64,000 nt of DNA from Torulaspora globosa (taxonomy: Eukaryota > Ascomycota > Saccharomycetes > Saccharomycetales > Saccharomycetaceae), in the NCBI RefSeq assembly GCF_014133895.1, contig NC_050734.1:248001-312000 (forward strand), in the 5' to 3' direction. A program made the translations under genes and the position numbers. The notes beneath the pieces were generated by a model. The model saw only the letters and a program-made list of their open reading frames with translations, had not been told where the DNA came from and searched no databases. Shown here in pieces: positions 19,318 to 29,831 of this stretch (position 1 is the first letter of the stretch; each line of letters begins with the position of its first letter).

Positions 19318-20307
19318 TCAAGGATGTTGGTAGTACTCGGCGAACCAGGGGTGGTGCAATGCCTGCTTAGCGCTCAATCTCATATCAGGGTTTAGCTGAA
19401 GCAGCCCATGCAACAGCTCAATAAGGTTGTCATCTAACGGTTCCCTGGCATGAGGCTGTAAGATTGTCCTCAGGTCCTTGGGAAGTCTCTGATGGAAGTT
19501 GGGGTTGTACTTAGGCAAGGACGAAACTCCAGGCCACGTCGATTCGTTTGGAGTGCCCATGGTATCAAATATGAGCTTCAACTGTTCATCATCGTTAGTG
19601 CCTGGGAATAGCGGCTTACCCGTCACCATCTCAGCCAAGATGCATCCACACGACCACATGTCGATCGACGTGGAATAAGTTCTTGAACCCATAAGGACAT
19701 CAGGCGCCCTATACCACAGCGTGACCACTTCGCTGGAAAACGTGTTCACGGGGATACCAAACGCCCTCGCCAGCCCAAAATCTCCAAGCTTCAGCTGCCC
19801 CTTGTTATTGATCAGCAGATTCTGAGGCTTCAAATCGCGGTGGAGGATCTTGCTCTCGTGGCAAAATGCCACACCCTCCAACAACTGCCACTGGAAGTAT
19901 TTCACAAGGCTCATCTCCAGGCCCTGTGGGCTGTTTTCCACCATTCTCGAGTCCATGTACTTCTTGAGATCGTTGTCCATATACTCAAAAACCAACGTCA
20001 ACTTGTTCTCCGTGTGAATCACATCATACAGTCTCACGATATTCTCATGTTTGAGCTCCTTCATCAAAGAGATCTCGCGAATCGCAGTAGAAGGCGTTCC
20101 TTCCTCGGAGTCGAGCTTAACCTCCTTCAACGCCACGTATACACCTGTGGTCTTATTCAGACCCTTGTAAACCGTAGCATATGTCCCGTTCCCCAGCTTT
20201 TCCAGCTGCTTGAATCTTTTGCAACACCCACCAAAGTTAGTATTTCAGGTCTTCTTCGTCGTACAGGAACCCCGGCAAACTGACACATACTGTGAAGATG
20301 AGGCCAT
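19318..20307 (-). CDS. PHO85: Pho85 cyclin-dependent kinase (two exons)
   Basis: Pho85 is the CDK5-like kinase that, with different cyclins, controls phosphate signalling, glycogen, polarity and G1. The CDS joins exon 1 (20291-20307, 17 nt) to exon 2 (19318-20215). The intron (20216-20290, 75 nt) has the consensus donor GTATGT, branch site TACTAAC (20236-20242) and acceptor AAAAG. Splicing restores MASSSQFKQLEKL, matching the S. cerevisiae N-terminus, and gives 304 residues (S. cerevisiae 305). The glycine loop GNGTYA is at 14-19, catalytic Lys at 36, PSTAIRE at 47-53, followed by HRDLKPQN and DFGLARAFG. Without the intron the kinase would lack its glycine loop. It is transcribed divergently from TRM44. 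Confidence 0.97.
20216..20290 (-). other. PHO85 spliceosomal intron
   Basis: A 75-nt intron between a 17-nt first exon and the rest of PHO85. Donor GTATGT at 20285-20290, branch TACTAAC at 20236-20242, acceptor AG at 20216-20217 (all minus strand). Phase and position match the S. cerevisiae PHO85 intron, so it is ancestral. Confidence 0.95.
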
Positions 20308-20559
20308 AACTCAGCCAGTCCACTCCAGAAGCGACAACAAGTGCTGCTCAGATCAGCCTATTGAGTCTGCCACTGCTTATATCGCTATATTCTTGGTAGT
20401 GGTCTCCGGGTCTGTAGAGGTTGTCCCGTGATGACGTATAGACGAAAAAAAATAGAATATCGTCAGAATCTGAGCGATGAGCTGAAATTTGAAGAGGTTT
20501 TGAACCAGGAATTGTGAGCATTGAGGCCTTCTAGCGCTTCAATTGGTGGTTGATTAGAT

Positions 20560-22191
20560 ATGGGAGCTGCCAATGTGGGTTCCCAACGTGGAGGCTTCAA
20601 GTTCGGGGCCGATAGACATAGTTTACTGGGTGCTGAGTGGTACGGAATGTATTCGACGCAAGAGCCGGTGACGTTTAAGCGGGAACATTTTGAAACTGCA
20701 ATGATGAATCTCATCAGGGAACCGAATATCAACTCGTCCGTTATTTTGAGGGCTGATATTTTGAGCGAAGTTGACATCACCGGCGATAGAGAAGAGGTTA
20801 TAGTGAAGGACAAAGAATGCCTAAACCCGGAGATTAAAGAGTTTGAAGCCAAGAAGATAAACATCGAAGATCTGGAAGTGAGGGAGGCAGCAATTGCGCC
20901 TGAAATGGATTTACACATTAGAAAACAGGTGGTTAGAAGGATAATACCCAGGAACCCATACAAGGACGCGATCATAAACCAGACGTGTCTCGTTCTCAGA
21001 GGCCCGGAGGAAGATGGCCCAGACTGTCTTGTCATTTACATTCCGCATATCAATGCAGAGGATGAGTGCCCCTTCTACATCCCGCGTGTAAAGGCGGTTG
21101 GCATTTTGCTACATGGGGATATCCTCTCTGTACACTATGTTCCATTCGATAATGGCGAGGTACTGCGAGACGAATCTCAGAGAGTGGTCAGGACGGCTTG
21201 GCGATTGTTGCAGACTGCTTTCAAGCATTCCACGGGCGTTATACAAGGTTACAAAAAGCGAGTGAATCACGACCAGGTGGTCGACAAGGTGAACTTCCAA
21301 AACCAATATATCAATCTGAAGAAAAAATATTCCAAGTTCCTGGTCGACAATTGGGCAGAGTCAACCGATCCTAAGAAACATGTTTTCGAAGACATTGCCA
21401 TTGCAGCTTTTCTCATTGAACTCTGGCGTAAGGTCAAGGGACCTGACTTTAGGGAAAAGATGCAGTTCAGAGATCTGGGATGCGGTAACGGAGTGCTATG
21501 TTATATTCTTATAAGCGAAGGCGTCACTGGGATCGGGATAGACGCAAGGCACCGCAAATCATGGGCAATATATCCTGCTGATATCCAGGCATGTCTGAAA
21601 GAGCAAGTCATAATACCATCTTTACTGTTACGTCCGCATCCAGAGGTCAGAAAAAGGGCCCCGCACCTTCAGCACAATGGTGGACTATTTCCTGTAAAAG
21701 TGGCGCACGAGCTAATAGCACCAGCAACCGTGGTATATTCCAGTGAGGATTTACTGCGTTCTCCTCAGGTGAACGTTGCAGAGTTTAGCCCGGAGACGTT
21801 CATTATCGGCAATCATTCTGACGAGCTGACCTGCTGGATCCCGCTACTGGGATACCCTTTCATGGTGATTCCTTGCTGCTCGCACGATTTTTCAGGTCGC
21901 CGTGTTCGTTTTAACGTCAGAGAGTTAGAGGCTAGACAGACATCCAACAGCACCTATGCCGGTTTGGTGGACCATGTCAGCTATATCGCTAGTCGCGTGG
22001 GATGGAAAGTTGAGAAGGAAATGCTCAGGATCCCTAGCACCAGAAACGCTGCCCTGATAGGATATGAGAATGAAAACCTGGGTCAATTCCCGACGCAAGA
22101 GGTCTATGATATGGTTTTGGAGGACGGCGGTCCTGACGGATGGATACAAAACACAATGGCCCTGATGAAGAGAAGCCCTCGAAATCATTGA
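20560..22191 (+). CDS. TRM44: tRNA(Ser) Um44 2'-O-methyltransferase
   Basis: Trm44 methylates the 2'-O of U44 in tRNA-Ser. The 543-residue product (S. cerevisiae 567) has the AdoMet-binding motif FRDLGCGNGVL near residue 303, followed by GIGIDARHRKSW, and later motifs IIGNHSDELTCWIPLL and PCCSHDFSG near 410-450 typical of this family. The N-terminal part (FGADRHSLLGAEWYGMY) is also conserved. The ATG at 20560 is the first in frame. Orientation and neighbours PHO85 and SUV3 match S. cerevisiae chromosome XVI. Confidence 0.95.
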   Translation: MGAANVGSQRGGFKFGADRHSLLGAEWYGMYSTQEPVTFKREHFETAMMNLIREPNINSSVILRADILSEVDITGDREEVIVKDKECLNPEIKEFEAKKINIEDLEVREAAIAPEMDLHIRKQVVRRIIPRNPYKDAIINQTCLVLRGPEEDGPDCLVIYIPHINAEDECPFYIPRVKAVGILLHGDILSVHYVPFDNGEVLRDESQRVVRTAWRLLQTAFKHSTGVIQGYKKRVNHDQVVDKVNFQNQYINLKKKYSKFLVDNWAESTDPKKHVFEDIAIAAFLIELWRKVKGPDFREKMQFRDLGCGNGVLCYILISEGVTGIGIDARHRKSWAIYPADIQACLKEQVIIPSLLLRPHPEVRKRAPHLQHNGGLFPVKVAHELIAPATVVYSSEDLLRSPQVNVAEFSPETFIIGNHSDELTCWIPLLGYPFMVIPCCSHDFSGRRVRFNVRELEARQTSNSTYAGLVDHVSYIASRVGWKVEKEMLRIPSTRNAALIGYENENLGQFPTQEVYDMVLEDGGPDGWIQNTMALMKRSPRNH

Positions 22192-22232
22192 GTAGCAGTA
22201 CATAGTACAACAATCATAGATAGCCTGGTTTT

Positions 22233-22238
22233 CACGTG
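22233..22238 (+). promoter_or_regulatory. CACGTG E-box upstream of SUV3
   Basis: A perfect CACGTG (TTCACGTGTT) lies 100 bp before the SUV3 start, in the 146-bp TRM44-SUV3 interval. Cbf1 binds this core and, in pre-duplication yeasts, often marks respiration and mitochondrial genes. Sequence seen; binding inferred. Confidence 0.5.
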
Positions 22239-22337
22239 TTTGTTCAGCATCAAGCTATGCAAGCTTGTTCTTGAGATGATCTATCTATCGTTTTAGCACT
22301 GAAATGCCAGAACAGAGCGATACCGACTTCTACGGCG

Positions 22338-24572
22338 ATGTTCAAGAGATTGGCTCTACCAATAGCGGTAGCTCACAGATGCTTTCGACGAACATCTCTG
22401 TCCAGGTATCATAACAGGAAAGTTTCAGCTAGGATCTTTGAGGATGAAAGCTGGCTGGTGACAAAGCCCAAACTGAACAACCTACCGAAGGGTGCAACCA
22501 AGGAATCTTCATTTGTGCAATATGAGTTTACTGGTTTGAATCCAACGTCGCTGTATCATCGAGATCCAATGTTCAAGAATCTTTTGGATCGATCGATTCA
22601 GCTCATTTACAATGAGAAGGTAACTGCAGATAGTGCAGAGGATAATACTAAGTTTCTGGCATGGCTAAAGCTTCGAGATTATCTATATGAAGGTCTGAAG
22701 GATCCGAAGTTGACGAGCAACACTGAAAACTACCGGCCTACTTTGCAACAGACAGTGAGGCCGACCGAGCCTAGTAAGCTGGTCCTTCAATTGCTCAAAA
22801 CTGATGAAATCGAAGATTCTGTATGGAATAAGATACTTTCCAAGAAAGAAGCTATCACAGTACAGGACAAGTACGTTTATCTTTTGCGTCAAATGTATAA
22901 TTACATCTATGGCCAAGAAATTGTGCCTAAGATGGCACACACAAGAGAAATCAGGGGGTCTCATGATGTTGACATATCAAACCCTACTGAATGGTTTCCT
23001 GAGGCGAGAAAGATGAAACGCCATATAATAATGCATATCGGACCGACAAATTCTGGTAAGACCTACAATGCCCTGCAAAAGCTGAAAAATGCGGACCGAG
23101 GATACTATGCGGGTCCGCTAAGACTGCTTGCCAGAGAAATATACGATAGATTTCAAGAAGAAGGAGTGCGATGCAACTTATTGACCGGAGAAGAAGTGAT
23201 TCAAGATCTCGATGCCGCCGGAAATCCCGCAGGTATAACGTCTGGTACAGTAGAAATGGTTCCTCTAACGCAAAATTACGATGTAGTTGTCCTCGATGAG
23301 ATACAGATGATGGCGGACGCCGATCGTGGCTGGGCTTGGACGCATGCGCTGCTAGGCGTGAGGGCTCGTGAAATCCATCTATGTGGAGAGAAGAGTACTC
23401 TACCAGTGATAAAAAAAATTGCCAGCATGGCAGGTGATAGACTAACTATTAATGAATACAAGCGACTCGGTGAGCTTGAGGTTGAAACAACTGTGCTAAA
23501 GAAAGGACTGAAGAGTTTGCGGAAGGGTGATTGTGTGGTTGCGTTTTCGAAGAAAAGGATCCTTGATCTGAAACTAAAGATAGAACGGGAAACGAATCTA
23601 CGGGTGGCAGTCATCTATGGCTCTTTGCCTCCTGAGACGAGAATCCAGCAAGCCAAACTTTTCAACACTGGCGAGTACGATGTTCTGGTTGCCTCCGACG
23701 CCATTGGTATGGGACTCAATCTGTCAATCGATCGAGTCGTATTCACCACAGACCTCAAGTTTAATGGCCAAGAAATGGTGGATTTAACGTCTTCCAACAT
23801 GAAGCAAATAGGCGGAAGAGCGGGGAGATTTAAGGCGAACGCGGGGAACGGCGAGATTCCTAAGGGATCGATAACCGCTTTGGAGCCCAGAGTCCTGACC
23901 TCTGTTAGACGAGGCATTGAAGCGCCTATCAGCTACTTGCAGACCGCGGTTATCTGGCCTACCGACGAAATCTGCGCAAGAGTAGCGACTAAGTTCCCAC
24001 CGGGAACCCCTACAAGCACCGTATTAAGAACAATCGCCTTACAGCTAGAGCAGCGATCGGATAAGCTGTTCACGCTATCAGACCTGAAGAACCGGCTCAG
24101 CGTTCTACAGGTCTTCGAGCACATGGACAGTCTGCCGTTCTTGGAAAAACTGCGATTGAGCAACGCCCCAGTGAAGGATCTAACCATGGTGAAGCGAGCA
24201 TTCTACAAATTTTGCGAGACCATCGCCAAGAGACAAACCAGAGGTCTGCTCACCTATCCATTCCCCTTCGAAGTCCTCGACTTTAGATGCATAGCAGACG
24301 AAAAATTCACTCTCGAACTGTACGAATCCCTCTACAACATCATTATGATCTATTTCTGGCTGAGCAATAGATATCCGAACTTTTTCATTGACCTCGAGTC
24401 TGCTAGAGACATGAAGTATTTCTGCGAATTGATCATCTTTGAGAAACTCGACCGTCTGAAAAAAAATCCTTACGACAAGAAAGGTCTAATGAGCACAAGA
24501 CAAGGCTCCCGCTATAAGCCAAAAGCATCCTACTCTAGGAGATCAACCAACAATTTCAAGAACCATTACTAG
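22338..24572 (+). CDS. SUV3: Suv3 mitochondrial RNA helicase (degradosome)
   Basis: Suv3 is the ATP-dependent RNA helicase of the mitochondrial degradosome, working with the exonuclease Dss1 in RNA turnover and intron decay. The 744-residue protein (S. cerevisiae 737) starts with a basic, Arg-rich presequence. Walker A reads GPTNSGKT near residue 235, the Walker B box VVLDEIQMM near 317-325 (the DEIQ form is a family feature), then GEKSTLPVI, YGSLPPETR, the helicase C motifs ASDAIGMGLNL and QIGGRAGRF. The C-terminal domain conserved in Suv3 follows. ATG at 22338. A 146-bp gap separates it from TRM44, and ERG10 follows on the same strand. Confidence 0.97.
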   Translation: MFKRLALPIAVAHRCFRRTSLSRYHNRKVSARIFEDESWLVTKPKLNNLPKGATKESSFVQYEFTGLNPTSLYHRDPMFKNLLDRSIQLIYNEKVTADSAEDNTKFLAWLKLRDYLYEGLKDPKLTSNTENYRPTLQQTVRPTEPSKLVLQLLKTDEIEDSVWNKILSKKEAITVQDKYVYLLRQMYNYIYGQEIVPKMAHTREIRGSHDVDISNPTEWFPEARKMKRHIIMHIGPTNSGKTYNALQKLKNADRGYYAGPLRLLAREIYDRFQEEGVRCNLLTGEEVIQDLDAAGNPAGITSGTVEMVPLTQNYDVVVLDEIQMMADADRGWAWTHALLGVRAREIHLCGEKSTLPVIKKIASMAGDRLTINEYKRLGELEVETTVLKKGLKSLRKGDCVVAFSKKRILDLKLKIERETNLRVAVIYGSLPPETRIQQAKLFNTGEYDVLVASDAIGMGLNLSIDRVVFTTDLKFNGQEMVDLTSSNMKQIGGRAGRFKANAGNGEIPKGSITALEPRVLTSVRRGIEAPISYLQTAVIWPTDEICARVATKFPPGTPTSTVLRTIALQLEQRSDKLFTLSDLKNRLSVLQVFEHMDSLPFLEKLRLSNAPVKDLTMVKRAFYKFCETIAKRQTRGLLTYPFPFEVLDFRCIADEKFTLELYESLYNIIMIYFWLSNRYPNFFIDLESARDMKYFCELIIFEKLDRLKKNPYDKKGLMSTRQGSRYKPKASYSRRSTNNFKNHY

Positions 24573-24643
24573 TTCTTTCTGTATATACTGTCACTTCAAA
24601 GATTCGATGTAACCCGTATAGAGCGACGGTGATCAAATAGATC

Positions 24644-24650
24644 TCGTATA
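24644..24650 (+). promoter_or_regulatory. Sterol response element before ERG10
   Basis: TCGTATA at 24644-24650 is an exact match to the core sterol regulatory element bound by Upc2/Ecm22 in yeasts. It lies 138 bp before the ERG10 ATG. A near match CCGTATA lies at 24614-24620. ERG10 is a known Upc2-class target in S. cerevisiae, so sterol control is likely conserved. Confidence 0.7.
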
Positions 24651-24724
24651 GCCTCTTACAATACGGATTTTTCGCGTTGGAGCCATAAACGAGCCCTCAT
24701 CTCAAAGAAAGGTTTAAAACTTGA

Positions 24725-25984
<1,260 letters not shown>

Positions 25985-26211
25985 AGTCAAAAAACCGAAG
26001 ACTAGCTTTAATTATACTATCTATCATAATAAGCGCTGCTAGAGTTTGTATTAGCGTCCAGGAGTTAAGGGGAATCGCGCGGATATAACCCCCTCATTAA
26101 ATAGAACTTTGGCACATACAATACGTAACCGGTATATAAAGATGAAGAAAGTGACACTCTTATGTCAGAAGCCCTACTCAATTTGTTCTAATTCGATCGT
26201 GGTCGTGAGCC

Positions 26212-26757
26212 ATGGTCCCCAAAGTGCTTGTCCTTGCCGGTACCGCTGGCACTGGTAAAAGTTCTGTCGCTGCCATACTGCTGAAGCACTACACTGAGGA
26301 CTATCCAGAGCTTGAGTTCTTGGAAGGAGATTTACTGCACCCCGAGTCCAATGTTCTTAAAATGAAAGAGGGAATCCCGCTGCAGGATGACGATAGGTGG
26401 GATTGGCTAAGACAGGTCTCCAAACAGTCCAGCGAGTCTGCTCAAAAGCATGGTTTGTGTATAGTAACCTGCTCAAGCCTGAAGAAAAAGTATAGGGAGC
26501 TCATAAGAACCACCAGTCCAGAAGCTAATTTCTATTTTCTTTTCTTATACGCCCAGAAAGCCGTGATATTGCAGAGATTGGAATCAAGAGAGGGTCATTT
26601 TATGAAGGCGAACATGATGCAGTCACAATTCAGAGATCTCGAGCTACCAAACTGTGCTGAAGAGTCACATTGTAAAATTGTCCACGTTGATGGCAAGAAT
26701 TTCGATCAAGTGGAGAAAGAAGTGTTAAAAGACGTGCAGGAGCTATTCTCCAGTTAG
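26212..26757 (+). CDS. Gluconokinase (YDR248C homologue)
   Basis: This is the GntK-type gluconate kinase, which phosphorylates D-gluconate to 6-phosphogluconate and feeds the pentose phosphate pathway. The 181-residue protein (YDR248C 193) carries the P-loop GTAGTGKSS near residues 10-18, a substrate-side EGDLLHPESNVLKM block and DDDRWDWL near 62, all hallmarks of the family, plus LKKKYRELIR and LESREGHFM in the lid region. ATG at 26212. It sits between ERG10 and the VHS1/SKS1 kinase, interleaving a chromosome IV gene with chromosome XVI neighbours. Confidence 0.92.
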   Translation: MVPKVLVLAGTAGTGKSSVAAILLKHYTEDYPELEFLEGDLLHPESNVLKMKEGIPLQDDDRWDWLRQVSKQSSESAQKHGLCIVTCSSLKKKYRELIRTTSPEANFYFLFLYAQKAVILQRLESREGHFMKANMMQSQFRDLELPNCAEESHCKIVHVDGKNFDQVEKEVLKDVQELFSS

Positions 26758-26852
26758 TCTGCTGTCATTTAGTCATTAAAGTGTGTATAGATACAAGGTG
26801 CATGGGATCATAAAATCAATTACTCATTACTTTCATGGGTATGTTTTTCGTT

Positions 26853-28283
26853 TCATGTATTGTTGTAGTTGGGCAACCAATTGAAACCTTCAGGTTGCAC
26901 ATTGCTGATGGAATAATTTGTGATGGTTGACAGATTTGCTTGCAGACACGGAAGGGTAGCTTGCTGTTGTGACAGTGACTCTCGCTCGTTCACGGCAAAA
27001 CTGTTGTTTATACTGAGGGCATTATTAACCTTCAGAATCATCTCGTCAACATCGGATGAATATGGTGTTATCTCCACGTTGGAGGAACCAGCTGGTGTGT
27101 TGTTTTCGTCAGTATATGTTGATATTCCGGAGGATGAAGGATATGATTCGCAACTCTGCCTTTCATCCGTCTCTTCATCATCGTGATACGAGTGTAATAT
27201 TTCCTTAAGTGACATACCTTTATCGCCGATGATAAAAGTATTGTAAAGCTCTTGTGAAAGTTGTGGAACGGTTGACAACGGTCCACCGTCGTTGGTGAAA
27301 CTGGTAATATTTGCCATCTCCGACATCAACGTTCGTATATCAATTCTGTTGTAAGGGTTCAACTGCAATATCCTGGCAATCAGACAATAGAGCTGTTCCG
27401 ATATGGGCAGAATCTTCTTAAGAACGTTCGAGTCACGGGTGAAGTAATTAAAAGTGTTATCTTCAGTTTGATGGGCTTTCAACCATGGGTTCCGAATGCA
27501 CGTCAGATTGATCAGTATTATCCCCAGAGACCATATGTCACCAGTGGCCGTTGGAAAGCTTGTCACCATTGTATCTTGAGTATTTTCGTTGCAGTAAAGA
27601 ATTCTTTCTGGCGCCATGTAGTACGACGAACCAATGCAAACGTTCGGGGCCAAGTATTGGCAAGTCGTCGAAAGTCCAAAGTCGCAAAGATGTATATTAT
27701 CGTTGGCATCCAGTAAGATATTCTCTGGCTTGATATCGCAATGATACACCCCCATATGATGACAGTGGTCTAAGGCTGAGCATAGCTGAAGAAAGACCTT
27801 CTTAATCAGCAAGCCATTCTCGCTGAAATACTTTTCATCGACGATTGAGGTGAATAAATCCCTTGGATAGTAATCCATAACGATAAATGTGGCCAATGGC
27901 GACTCCAGAACTTGATGGATTGTCACGATATTCTCGTGAGAATGCACTTTTAGATGTAAAGCGATCTCTTTGTAATGAGGGGCCTTGGCCAATTGCGCAT
28001 TAGTCAAAGCCTGAATCGAATCCAGATCGATTGATGGCAAAAACAGTCTATTCTGAAACGATTTAAAGTAATGATATAACTGAGTCTGCAGCACTGTACT
28101 TTTCTTCAAATTATCCTGTGTTGTTGGCTTACCCACGTCATTGAGCGAAGATGATTTAACCACAGCTTTCACGGCATATTCATTCTCTGTGATCATATCC
28201 ACAGCGTGGAAAACCAGACCATACGCTCCAGATCCTATTTGAGACGTTATCTGAAAGTTGTTAATCTGACAATTTGTCAACAT
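26853..28283 (-). CDS. VHS1: Vhs1/Sks1 family protein kinase
   Basis: This is the single counterpart of the duplicates VHS1 and SKS1, Ser/Thr kinases related to fission yeast Ran1/Pat1; Sks1 acts in glucose sensing and low-glucose growth, Vhs1 suppresses a sit4 hal3 block. The protein has 476 residues. The glycine loop IGSGAYGLVF begins at 16, catalytic Lys is 39, the catalytic loop reads HCDIKPEN (181-188, with Cys replacing the Arg of HRD, so activation-loop phosphorylation is probably not needed), and DFGLS begins at 201. An insert of about 55 residues follows the lysine. The C-terminal third is Ser/Asn/Thr rich. ATG at 28283. Its promoter contains a cluster of Rgt1-like sites. Confidence 0.92.
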   Translation of the reverse strand: MLTNCQINNFQITSQIGSGAYGLVFHAVDMITENEYAVKAVVKSSSLNDVGKPTTQDNLKKSTVLQTQLYHYFKSFQNRLFLPSIDLDSIQALTNAQLAKAPHYKEIALHLKVHSHENIVTIHQVLESPLATFIVMDYYPRDLFTSIVDEKYFSENGLLIKKVFLQLCSALDHCHHMGVYHCDIKPENILLDANDNIHLCDFGLSTTCQYLAPNVCIGSSYYMAPERILYCNENTQDTMVTSFPTATGDIWSLGIILINLTCIRNPWLKAHQTEDNTFNYFTRDSNVLKKILPISEQLYCLIARILQLNPYNRIDIRTLMSEMANITSFTNDGGPLSTVPQLSQELYNTFIIGDKGMSLKEILHSYHDDEETDERQSCESYPSSSGISTYTDENNTPAGSSNVEITPYSSDVDEMILKVNNALSINNSFAVNERESLSQQQATLPCLQANLSTITNYSISNVQPEGFNWLPNYNNT

Positions 28284-29043
28284 TTCGTAAGATGCTTAAC
28301 GATACTTTTAATACTCCTCTTCTAAAAAGATAATAAGACTTAAATGCTATTCCAACCAATTATTTTATACTACCTTTCTACCGATGGGATACAATGCTAG
28401 GTTTAACAGTAATCAAATAAGTTAAGTAGCACATACCTCGAGAGTATATTTAATATCTACACTGTACAGGACGACTAAGCAAGAGGAGAAAGAAAAAAAA
28501 AGGAAAGAAATCTCAACTGAGCACAACGTGGCAAGCTGACTGCTTTCAGTCAGAAAAAAGTGTGCATATTGATATCTGCTCACAGTCATTGTGGAACTTC
28601 ATCGTGCATCAGTTGGCTGAGAATCTTTTCCTGGCGGGCATGGCGGAGCTTCGTGGGCATGTCAATCATGGTGTGAGTTTTTTAATCTGGATGGAGGTTT
28701 TGTCAGCTCATTTTTCCGTTCGGAAACGTATTTTTCCGATGGCTCGCATGGAGGCGCGCCGGCCGCAGAAAGCCGCGCTGGGCTTTGTGTTCCTGTCGAA
28801 GGATGTTTTTCCGTAAATTGTTCCCTATACATGAGTTTTTCCGGTCGCGACCTCAGAAAAACACGTAGTCATCATTCTCTGCCCCACGGCAGTGTGAAAC
28901 TTTTGCACAACGCGGTATAAGACGGGTGAGGGGCTGAAGGCCCACCGTGCTTTGTGATATCGGGAAAATCATACCATATACCGTCTCTACTTAGTTAAAT
29001 TCAAGTACCATCAGTGCTGGACTGCTAGGGTGGACATAACGGT
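28284..29043. other. Long VHS1/SKS1 promoter region
   Basis: 760 bp between the 3' end of TRS23 and the VHS1/SKS1 start; both genes are on the minus strand, so most of it is the kinase promoter. It is locally GC rich around 28740-28780 (including GGCGCGCC), contains a small hairpin CTGACTG/CAGTCAG (28536-28553), an A-rich stretch at about 28480-28500 and the TTTTTCCG cluster. No convincing gene; an 84-codon frame at 28562-28816 on the other strand looks like chance. Confidence 0.5.
28711..28843 (-). promoter_or_regulatory. Cluster of four Rgt1-like sites (CGGAAAAA)
   Basis: TTTTTCCG occurs at 28711-28718, 28731-28738, 28806-28813 and 28836-28843. Read on the minus strand each is CGGAAAAA, which fits the Rgt1 consensus CGGANNA. 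Rgt1 is the glucose-responsive repressor of hexose transporter genes and typically acts through several clustered sites. The cluster lies about 430-560 bp upstream of the VHS1/SKS1 start. The motif is observed; binding is inferred. Confidence 0.55.
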
Positions 29044-29688
29044 TTAAGGCAGGTTGGAGACCATTTGTTTCAGCCTGCAATCAAAGCATTCGGATTTTAT
29101 CGGCATCTCCATCGAGTAAAAAGGGTCCTTCATCACGTAGTCGCTGTAGAGACAATATATCTTTCGTAGTAGGTTGTCTGCGATTTGTACGCTTATAGTG
29201 GAGTACTCGCTGTTTGTAACGCTGCTCGGAGTCTGTGTACTGATGGCGACGAATTTCAAGCCTGTCATGGTTTGGTATATAAACATCGTGAACTGATCTG
29301 TGCAGATTTGTCTTATCCCGCTTTTGTTCCAGCTTTGGAATGGCTCCTTGAAGTAATCGCTGCCTTTGAAGCTTCCTAAAGAGTTAGTAGTGCCAAGGTT
29401 GTTGCTACTGCTGCTGGAGAATCTGCTTTTTTCAGTTGTGTTGGCTCCGGTCCTCGGTAATCCGACGTAGGGTATGTAAGGGATTGTGTAGTCGATCTTG
29501 CTTGTCAATGGGGACTCGCTCAACTGTAATGCCTTGGGCGTTAATTGGCTTGCTATCGCAAAGGCTCCATGTAGGGTGCTCGCGACGATCAGGTAGTCGT
29601 TGCTGTTCAAGCTTTCATCATTTGAGAGATTGCGACGGTAAACAAGTCCTCCAGACTTGTTTATGATCAGTATGGACTTGATTGCCAT
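29044..29688 (-). CDS. TRS23: Trs23, TRAPP complex core subunit
   Basis: Trs23 is a longin-fold core subunit of the TRAPP complexes, which act as guanine exchange factors for Ypt1 and help tether ER-to-Golgi vesicles. The product has 214 residues (S. cerevisiae 219). The first strand [15 protein letters not shown], the following [21 protein letters not shown] and the C-terminal half ([42 protein letters not shown]) are all conserved. A low-complexity Ser/Asn segment near residues 80-100 separates them, as in other yeasts. ATG at 29688. It is divergent from RMI1. Confidence 0.96.
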   Translation of the reverse strand: MAIKSILIINKSGGLVYRRNLSNDESLNSNDYLIVASTLHGAFAIASQLTPKALQLSESPLTSKIDYTIPYIPYVGLPRTGANTTEKSRFSSSSSNNLGTTNSLGSFKGSDYFKEPFQSWNKSGIRQICTDQFTMFIYQTMTGLKFVAISTQTPSSVTNSEYSTISVQIADNLLRKIYCLYSDYVMKDPFYSMEMPIKSECFDCRLKQMVSNLP

Positions 29689-29831
29689 GATCCGAATGGC
29701 ACCCGTCTCTTTGCTTTGTTGTCGAAATAAGATGGTGTAGTTGTACCGAGCAGTAACGCTCGCTTAAGACCTGGTTGATTGGACGCTTATAAGAATCCGA
29801 AACACAGAACTAAGCAAGGTATGATAAGCTT

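Noticed and set aside
28562..28816. 84-codon + strand frame in the VHS1/SKS1 promoter
   Set aside because: No resemblance to known proteins, and the stretch is better explained as a promoter with repeated TTTTTCCG.
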